Shown here: one piece after another, positions 1 through 4,044 of the stretch | Numbering within the stretch: the first letter of the stretch is position 1 | How the letters are laid out: every line of letters starts with the position of its first letter | Source: an uncultured Acidobacteriota bacterium | GTDB lineage: Bacteria > Acidobacteriota > Terriglobia > Terriglobales > Acidobacteriaceae | Length of the DNA: 5,962 nt | NCBI GenBank assembly: GCA_903832475.1 | Contig: CAILBQ010000776.1 | Span: forward strand, 1 to 5,962 | Direction: 5' to 3' | The notes under the pieces: generated by a model | Told to the model about the DNA's origin: nothing | The model's input: only the letters and a program-made list of their open reading frames with translations | The model's database searches: none | Position numbers and translations under genes: made by a program

Positions 1-380
1 CGACCGAGAGGTTTGAATCCGTGCGACGTCAAGGACTCATCATTCACGAAAGGTAGTTCGACGGCCCAGTCGTGGGGCAGGTTCAGGGAGCGCCACTTGG
101 AGTCGTCAAACTTGATCGTGGCGAATTCGAACTCGCCGGTTTTTGCGAAGTCGCCCTGGCTGGCGCCAAAGCCGAGATCGCGTGCTGGATCGGTCCCATG
201 GCCGAATCGGAACTTCCAATCGAAGTCGAACAGCAGCTTTTCTCGCGGGGCGATCGCTTGCCCGTTTGCAGCGTCAAGGGCTTCCGCCCAGGCGCGTCGA
301 GTCAGTACCGAGGAAGCAGACAAGGCCAGTGTAGAAAGGGCCGCGTTGCGGAGCAGATCACGGCGCGTGACAGGATTCAT
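1..380 (-). CDS. Glycoside hydrolase family 2 protein, probable beta-galactosidase, N-terminal part (3' end outside window)
   Basis: Only the first 126 residues are inside the window. The start is MNPVTRRDLLRNAAL, with a Tat twin-arginine motif (T-R-R-D-L-L-R, residues 5-11), a hydrophobic stretch at about residues 13-25 and a likely signal peptidase site after A-W-A (residues 30-32). The mature part begins with LLFDFDWKFRFG (about 49-60) and then FDDSKWRSLNLPHDWAVELP (91-110), followed by a GFKPLG end. The W-x-x-x-N-L-P-H-D-W-x-V-E-x-P-F pattern is typical of the N-terminal sugar-binding (jelly-roll) domain of GH2 beta-galactosidases. From family knowledge the enzyme would remove terminal beta-galactosyl or related residues from oligosaccharides after folded export to the periplasm. 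The catalytic glutamates lie outside the window, so exact specificity (beta-galactosidase, mannosidase, glucuronidase) is inferred. The ATG at 378-380 is chosen because a GAGGAG ribosome site lies 6 bases upstream and the Tat signal starts immediately. Confidence 0.85.
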   Translation of the reverse strand, partial: MNPVTRRDLLRNAALSTLALSASSVLTRRAWAEALDAANGQAIAPREKLLFDFDWKFRFGHGTDPARDLGFGASQGDFAKTGEFEFATIKFDDSKWRSLNLPHDWAVELPFVNDESLTSHGFKPLG

Positions 381-386
381 GGATTT

Positions 387-392
387 CTCCTC
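387..392 (-). promoter_or_regulatory. Ribosome binding site of the GH2 gene
   Basis: GAGGAG on the minus strand, six bases before the ATG at 380. This near-ideal Shine-Dalgarno sequence and spacing fix the start codon. Confidence 0.8.
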
Positions 393-470
393 GCAGCCAA
401 TGCAAGAATGCGTTCGGCGGTGGCGTGTGCGGTTCGGCAGAAGGAAAACCGTCCTCGCTGAGCAATGCCG

Positions 471-500
471 AATATACAGGACGCGCAGGAACGGCGTAAA
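471..500 (-). promoter_or_regulatory. Candidate sigma-70 promoter for the GH2 gene
   Basis: On the minus strand a TTTACG box (495-500) is followed after 18 bases by TATATT (471-476), matching 4/6 and 5/6 of the usual -35 and -10 hexamers. Transcription would start near 464 and leave a leader of roughly 84 bases before the ATG. It is the best promoter-like pair found by eye between the hydrolase and the tRNA. No comparably good promoter was found for the tRNA on the plus strand: only a weak TACACT at 558-563 without a matching -35 box. Confidence 0.4.
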
Positions 501-508
501 CGCTTTCA
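495..508 (-). promoter_or_regulatory. Putative LacI-family (cre-like) operator
   Basis: The minus strand reads TGAAAGCGTTTACG. This agrees with the CcpA/LacI-type cre consensus TGWAANCGNTNWCA at every position except the last. The CG centre is at 501-502 and the half-sites GAAAG / TTTAC are imperfectly symmetric. The site covers the -35 box of the candidate GH2 promoter, the position expected for a repressor. LacI-family repressors commonly control sugar-hydrolase genes, which fits the downstream gene. No regulator gene is visible in the window and the match rests on a single site. Confidence 0.35.
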
Positions 509-583
509 TCGGGCAGGACCAGACACCGGAACGAGGCCCAGCAGGATGCCACTCTGTTACACTTGCAAAGGTATCAAAGCTTG

Positions 584-671
584 GGAGAGATGGCCGAGTG
601 GCTGAAGGCGCACGCTTGGAAAGCGTGTATACCGCAAGGTATCCAGGGTTCGAATCCCTGTCTCTCCGCCA
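584..671 (+). tRNA. tRNA-Ser (anticodon GGA)
   Basis: This is a complete class II tRNA of 88 nt including an encoded CCA. The acceptor stem GGAGAGA (584-590) pairs with TCTCTCC (661-667), with discriminator G at 668 and CCA at 669-671. The D-arm region reads TGGCCGAGTGG. The anticodon stem CACGC/GCGTG (611-615, 623-627) encloses loop TTGGAAA with anticodon GGA at 618-620, which reads UCC and UCU. The long variable arm ATACC-GCAA-GGTAT (629-642) is the serine identity feature. The T-arm CAGGG-TTCGAAT-CCCTG spans 644-660. The gene is divergent from the GH2 gene and convergent with the long minus-strand gene downstream. Confidence 0.97.
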
Positions 672-766
672 TAACCTATCATAGAATCAGTTCGATGAAT
701 ACTGTAAGGCTCGGCCAGGCCGTATCGGTCTGTTGGTCTCATTCCTATCCATCAACAACTTACACC

Positions 767-823
767 GTACGGCTGCTGTCCTGGCGCGGAGAACGGGTGG
801 ACCGGGCAGAAGCGCAGCCGTGC
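767..823. repeat. Inverted repeat (potential hairpin)
   Basis: ACGGCTGC (769-776) and GCAGCCGT (814-821) are perfect inverted complements with 37 bases between them. The stem extends to 767/823 through one T-G wobble when read on the plus strand. No T-run follows on either strand, so it is not a typical intrinsic terminator. It could fold in the tRNA transcript's 3' trailer or in read-through from the convergent gene, or be chance in GC-rich DNA. Confidence 0.3.
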
Positions 824-924
824 AGGCCCTTTGTCGACTTCAGGGTTCATTGCGCCTGAGCATCCAGGAACACAAAGCAGCCGGCAATCAGCCAACTGAA
901 AGTCGATTGAACCATTGTGCAATC

Positions 925-963
925 GGGCCGGACGCGTGGCGAAAACTGCAGCGGATCCGGCCC
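925..963 (-). terminator. Candidate hairpin terminator of the 983-3649 gene
   Basis: On the minus strand, 19 bases after the TGA stop, GGGCCGGA (956-963) pairs perfectly with TCCGGCCC (925-932) around a 23-base loop. A further CGC/GCG pairing is possible inside across a bulge. Position and stem strength suggest a 3' transcript hairpin. There is no U-tract afterwards, so it may protect or stabilise the 3' end or work with Rho rather than act as a classical intrinsic terminator. Confidence 0.4.
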
Positions 964-982
964 CAACTTTGCTCGCAGGCAA

Positions 983-3649
983 TCAGCTGTGACCATGCGG
1001 AAGTGCCGTGCTCTGTCCTCGATCGGCCGGCTTCGGTCCTGCAGGCAGACTGACCTTCCCCTTGTTTCGTACAGCTTCGATCTCCGCTCCCAGCTTCTCG
1101 GTCACGTCGACCATACGAATACCCTCAAGGCCACGGCGTTTGGCAACGATGCGATAGTCGAAGCCGATACTTGCTTTGCCGTTCGCAGATTCGCGGACCT
1201 CAAAACCATTCGCCGATTCATTTGTGATGTAGAGAGACTGAGCATCCCCTTTTGGCGTGAGAAAGACGTGGTATTCCACGCCGGTATTGGCCATATCGAT
1301 GAAGGCCGGGTCGAGGTGGATGACGGCCTTACCACCAACCAGCGATCCGGATCCGTAGTCTTCCAGCCAGTTCTCCGAAGACTGCATGGAGTAAGTCTCA
1401 ACTTGCCGTGCACTGGCCGTTGTGACCACGGATTTGATCTGGCCGGTACAAGCCAGATCGCCATTTTCACCGATGCCGCAGGTTCCGCCTGGTCCCTGCG
1501 CTTGAACTACGCTGAAGAGGGTGTTCGAGGTGCCGGTTGCGGTATTGACGGCGAGCAGAGCGGCGGAGCCGGCGTTGTCGGTGCGGAAATAGCCGCCGAG
1601 GCTGTTGGTTGAGACGCCGGTTACTGCATTGCCGTTGAGGGCTCCGCCGTAAACCCCAGTGTTGCTGGTGGAATATCCCTGCACACCAATGCCCGCGGTG
1701 GTGATGCCGTAGACGCCGGAACCGTTGGTCACATTGCCGTAGACGCCGATAGCAGCCGGGTCGGTGGAGGCGTTCACGCCTGCCAGGGCAACGTGAGTGG
1801 TGCTGTTGTTGTTGAAGCTACCAGCATTCCCGTCGCCTGCATTGGTTGCGTAGACAGTGGCGTTGTAGGTCGCCGTATTGCTGAAGTACCCGGCATATCC
1901 GGTGTACGCATTGCCGGCGATGGCGCTGCCGTAAGGGGAGTTCCCCAGCACGCCGGTGCCGTACGCGGCTTTTCCGATGAATCCGACAGCCTTGGCGTCG
2001 CTGGATGAATTGACGCCCTCGAGCGTTGCGCTCGACGCGCTGGAATTCGAGAAATAACCGGCGATGCCCCCGCCGGAATTGGAACTGAAAAGCGTGGAGG
2101 CGGTCCCCTGGCTTAAGAAGTGGCCGGCGGTGCCGGTGGTGGAGACGCCATACACTCCGTAGCTGGACTTGGACGTGCCGTAGACGCCATAGCCGGCAGC
2201 GGAAGTGCCGTAGATGCCGCTGCCGTTCGTCGAGATTCCGTAGACGGCATTGCCATTCGCGACGCTTCCATAGGTTCCGATTGCGTTGTAGTCGGTGGAT
2301 GCGTTGACTCCAGCCAGCGCCACGTGGGATGCACTGTTGTTGTTGAAGCTGCCTGCGTTGCCCAGGCCGGAGTTGACGGCGTACACGGTGGCGTCGTACA
2401 GCGCGTTATTGCTGAAGTATCCGGCGAAGCCAGTTCCCGTGGCAACATCGAGACCGTCGCCAGAACCCGTGTTCTTTGCGGTAAGTGTGGCCGGCGATGC
2501 GGACCCGCTGGCGAAGCTCGCGCCTGAAGTGAAAGCGTTGTACGCAGAGAGTTGCGGAAGCTTCGTGGTATCGACGTTGAGTGTCACCGTTCCCGATGTT
2601 CCGCCTCCAGTCAAGCCTGTTCCAGCTTTGACGCCGGTCAGCGTGCCGGTTCCGGGAAAGGTCTGCTTGCTGTTGAAGGTGATGATGCCGGTGGGCGCAA
2701 TGGACAGGCCGGTGGCAGCGGGGGCTGCAGTTCCAGTGCTGAACAGCAGAGCCAGCCTGGACGATGGCGCGGCTGAGTTGTTGCCGACGGTTTGAGCCTG
2801 CCAGGCGAAGTTCTGGCCGACTGCCGATCCGCCGCTGAGGAAACTCGAGGCCGACAGCAACAGCCCTGGAGAACTGGCTCCCGCGCTTGCTGTCGCGACT
2901 GCACTGGGAAGAGCTACATTGCCACGGAAGGTAGCAGCGCCCTGGACGTCGAGAGTGGTTGCGGGGGCGGTTGTGCCCACGCCGATCTTCGCGGCCGTTC
3001 CTGTCCCAGTCTGGCTCAAAGCCGAGTTGCCAAGCACGGTGGCGCTGGTCCATAGCGGGATGGCTCCCGCGGTGCCGCCGCCCGTAGGTGAAGCCTCTGG
3101 CGCAATGTTGCCCGGGGAATTGGCCCCGGTAGCGCGAAGCTGGTTGGACAGTTCATTGAACTCGTCGTGGGTTACGAACGAGGCCGCCGGCTGTCCGCCA
3201 AGACTTTCGGAATCCGCAGACTTGAGGGAGTACGGAACACTGGTGAGCAGGGTCCGCGGCTGCTCGTTTTCTCCAATCTGCATGCCCAGCCAGCGAGGCT
3301 CACCGGCAAGAAAAAGTACGTGCGGCAAGCCAATCGCCGATCCGGCTCCCAGGATTACTGTGTATTCACCTTTGGCGCCAAATTTGACCTGCTGCTGTTC
3401 GCTCCATAGCGGCTCCTCGCTGTGTTGAGATGGGTAAATGGAAAAGCGGACCAAGCGAGATTGGGACGCGTAGTCGACGGCCGCCCCCTGGGTGCGAACG
3501 AGGTTGGGTACCGGCTGCTGGCTGCTCTGCTCGATGGCTGCTGCCGGTAATGGCGCTTCCTGGGCTCCGGCCAGGGACGCAAAGAAGACAGGCGCTGTCA
3601 GGCAAACAACGACTGAGGCGCGGACGATTGGAAGTCGAAGGAAAATCAT
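983..3649 (-). CDS. Large secreted fibre-like protein with GVYG decapeptide stalk (888 aa), function unknown
   Basis: No named gene is recognised. Visible architecture: signal peptide (residues 1-29, cleavage likely after AGA-Q); an N-terminal domain (about 45-160) containing VRFSIYPSQ, GEYTVILG, RWLGMQ and VPYSLKSADSESLGGQPA; a short polar linker; a tail-fibre-like segment (about 190-245) with IPLWTSATVLGNSAL and KIGVGTTAPATTLDVQG; a G/T/S-rich section with TGVKAGTGLTGGGTSGTVTL (338-357); a stalk (about 405-700) of GYFSN-headed blocks and 10-residue (V/I)YG repeats; and a C-terminal domain (about 750-850) with ENWLEDYGSGSLVGGKAVIHLDP split by loops, VFLTPKGDAQSLYITNES and FDYRIVAKRRG. Two cysteines (724, 734) sit just before that domain. 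Similar modular proteins occur in Acidobacteria, and the IGVGTTAPATTLDVQG style is shared with phage tail-fibre-like adhesins. Likely exported and extracellular; a role in adhesion is inference. The ATG at 3649 is supported by GGGGAG 9 bases upstream and an immediate signal peptide. Confidence 0.85.
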   Translation of the reverse strand: MIFLRLPIVRASVVVCLTAPVFFASLAGAQEAPLPAAAIEQSSQQPVPNLVRTQGAAVDYASQSRLVRFSIYPSQHSEEPLWSEQQQVKFGAKGEYTVILGAGSAIGLPHVLFLAGEPRWLGMQIGENEQPRTLLTSVPYSLKSADSESLGGQPAASFVTHDEFNELSNQLRATGANSPGNIAPEASPTGGGTAGAIPLWTSATVLGNSALSQTGTGTAAKIGVGTTAPATTLDVQGAATFRGNVALPSAVATASAGASSPGLLLSASSFLSGGSAVGQNFAWQAQTVGNNSAAPSSRLALLFSTGTAAPAATGLSIAPTGIITFNSKQTFPGTGTLTGVKAGTGLTGGGTSGTVTLNVDTTKLPQLSAYNAFTSGASFASGSASPATLTAKNTGSGDGLDVATGTGFAGYFSNNALYDATVYAVNSGLGNAGSFNNNSASHVALAGVNASTDYNAIGTYGSVANGNAVYGISTNGSGIYGTSAAGYGVYGTSKSSYGVYGVSTTGTAGHFLSQGTASTLFSSNSGGGIAGYFSNSSASSATLEGVNSSSDAKAVGFIGKAAYGTGVLGNSPYGSAIAGNAYTGYAGYFSNTATYNATVYATNAGDGNAGSFNNNSTTHVALAGVNASTDPAAIGVYGNVTNGSGVYGITTAGIGVQGYSTSNTGVYGGALNGNAVTGVSTNSLGGYFRTDNAGSAALLAVNTATGTSNTLFSVVQAQGPGGTCGIGENGDLACTGQIKSVVTTASARQVETYSMQSSENWLEDYGSGSLVGGKAVIHLDPAFIDMANTGVEYHVFLTPKGDAQSLYITNESANGFEVRESANGKASIGFDYRIVAKRRGLEGIRMVDVTEKLGAEIEAVRNKGKVSLPAGPKPADRGQSTALPHGHS
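1607..1756 (-). repeat. Decapeptide repeat block 2 (five 10-residue units)
   Basis: This block encodes residues 632-681 of the fibre-like protein as five consecutive 10-residue units: AAIGVYGNVT, NGSGVYGITT, AGIGVQGYST, SNTGVYGGAL, NGNAVTGVST. Register is kept with no insertion or deletion; G-V-x-G is the core of each unit. Confidence 0.8.
1697..1891 (-). repeat. Long internal duplication, second copy
   Basis: This stretch encodes residues 587-651. Aligned with residues 410-474 without gaps, about 49 of 65 residues are identical, including the blocks NAGSFNNNS and HVALAGVNASTD. The offset is 531 bases (177 codons). At the DNA level third positions have diverged, so the duplication is old or maintained by selection on the protein. 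Confidence 0.8.
1904..1993 (-). repeat. Divergent decapeptide block between the two main copies
   Basis: Residues 553-582 form three further 10-residue units in the same register: KAVGFIGKAA, YGTGVLGNSP, YGSAIAGNAY. They follow a shortened GYFSN block (531 onwards) that keeps the ATLEGVNSS portion but lacks the FNNNS segment, as if it were a degenerate or deleted copy of the long unit. Confidence 0.6.
2138..2287 (-). repeat. Decapeptide repeat block 1 (five 10-residue units)
   Basis: This block encodes residues 455-504 as NAIGTYGSVA, NGNAVYGIST, NGSGIYGTSA, AGYGVYGTSK, SSYGVYGVST. All five are exactly ten residues, with small-(V/I/T)-Y-G-x-(S/V) at the core. The exact period suggests a beta-solenoid or fibre coil, one unit per strand or turn. 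Confidence 0.8.
2228..2422 (-). repeat. Long internal duplication, first copy
   Basis: This stretch encodes residues 410-474 (GYFSNNALYDATVYAVN onwards), the partner of the copy at 1697-1891. The duplicated unit begins with GYFSN, passes through NAGSFNNNS and HVALAGVNASTD and ends in decapeptide units. Confidence 0.8.
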
Positions 3650-3658
3650 TTGGATGCA

Positions 3659-3664
3659 CTCCCC
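3659..3664 (-). promoter_or_regulatory. Ribosome binding site of the fibre-like gene
   Basis: GGGGAG on the minus strand, nine bases before the ATG at 3649. Spacing is at the long end of normal. A 5-bp hairpin, CCGTG (3673-3677) with CACGG (3663-3667), directly precedes it and shares its first two G residues, so folding could partly mask the site. Confidence 0.6.
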
Positions 3665-3749
3665 GTGGCGGGCACGGCAGGGTTAAGAAGCTATTCACGG
3701 TCGGGTCAGTCGCACTCATCTGTTGTTGTCTGACCATGGTGATTGCGCG

Positions 3750-3773
3750 GGCCGCTCACGGTGAGGAGCGACC
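3750..3773 (-). terminator. Intergenic hairpin between the two large genes
   Basis: On the minus strand GGTCGCTC (3766-3773) pairs with GAGCGGCC (3750-3757) in eight pairs including one T-G wobble, around an 8-base loop. It starts 34 bases after the TAG stop of the upstream gene. No T-run follows, so it is a weak terminator or attenuating hairpin at best. The two genes are on the same strand, 158 bases apart, and may still be partly co-transcribed. No convincing separate promoter for the 983-3649 gene was found in this gap. Confidence 0.35.
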
Positions 3774-3807
3774 AATCTGAGAATTCAACCCATCGAACCT
3801 GGACGGG

Positions 3808-4044
3808 CTAATCCACGGTCAGTTCAACGGTGGTGCTGTGCGAATCAGCCCCGCTGGTCGCGGTAACGGTGATGGTGGTAGTAACCGGGCGCTTGGAGTG
3901 GCCACCGCAGCCAAGCAATACCGTCGCGGCACTGAAAGATGCCAGCATCAGTAGGACGAGCAGCAGTCTCCTGGACCATTGCCGGCGCTGCCGTCTCGGT
4001 ATGGTGAAGAAGAGTAAGGCGAGGGAAAGGGATCCAGCGGGCCA
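3808..4044 (-). other. C-terminal double-hydrophobic, lipobox-like tail module
   Basis: This covers residues 597-674 from the GTG at 5832. WPAGSLSLALLFFTIP is followed by ten residues with six arginines, then LLLVLLMLASFSAATVLL-GCGG. The second part looks like a bacterial lipoprotein signal peptide (basic n-region, hydrophobic core, L-L-G-C; the Cys codon is at 3907-3909) placed near the C-terminus. After it comes a short beta-strand pair of the kind that usually completes an Ig-like domain. It may anchor or sort the protein; no known sorting enzyme is encoded nearby. Confidence 0.55.

Larger units (their letters stand above)
672..982. other. Intergenic region without a supportable gene
   Basis: This 311-base stretch lies between the tRNA 3' end and the stop of the 983-3649 gene. 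Short open frames on both strands lack a ribosome site and resemble no family I recognise. The contents I can point to are two inverted repeats (767-823 and 925-963). No clear U-tract terminator follows the tRNA. No copy of the tRNA 3' end is present, so there is no sign of an attachment site. Confidence 0.6.

Noticed and set aside
584..671. tRNA-Ser as an integration site for a mobile element
   Set aside because: No integrase, no direct repeat of the tRNA 3' end and no phage-like genes are visible in the window.
13..684. 223-codon plus-strand open frame
   Set aside because: It runs antisense to the GH2 start and straight through the tRNA. Its product is low-complexity and arginine/serine-rich without family resemblance.
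557..859. Open frames on both strands across the tRNA, including MAEWLKAHAWKACIPQGIQG on plus and a GETGIRTLDT frame on minus
   Set aside because: These peptides are the well-known spurious translations of a tRNA-Ser gene. The tRNA explains the sequence fully.
847..915. Short minus-strand frame of 22 codons (MVQSTFSWLIAGCFVFLDAQAQ in two parts: hydrophobic core then DAQAQ) resembling a signal peptide
   Set aside because: It has no ribosome site and no continuation after the stop. Probably coincidence; a leader peptide cannot be supported.
917..1612. 231-codon plus-strand open frame
   Set aside because: It lies antisense inside the 888-residue gene, whose protein has a signal peptide and coherent domains. 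Long antisense frames are expected in GC-rich DNA. No ribosome site or recognisable family was seen.
1607..2422. Repeats as a CRISPR array or intergenic tandem repeat
   Set aside because: The repeats are coding, keep the reading frame and vary at third codon positions. They lack constant repeats and unique spacers.
2113..3055. Several overlapping frames on both strands within the repeat gene, 87 to 215 codons
   Set aside because: They are frame shadows of the repetitive G/S/T-rich coding sequence, as shown by their periodic Ala/Ser/Thr/Pro or Arg/Gln composition.
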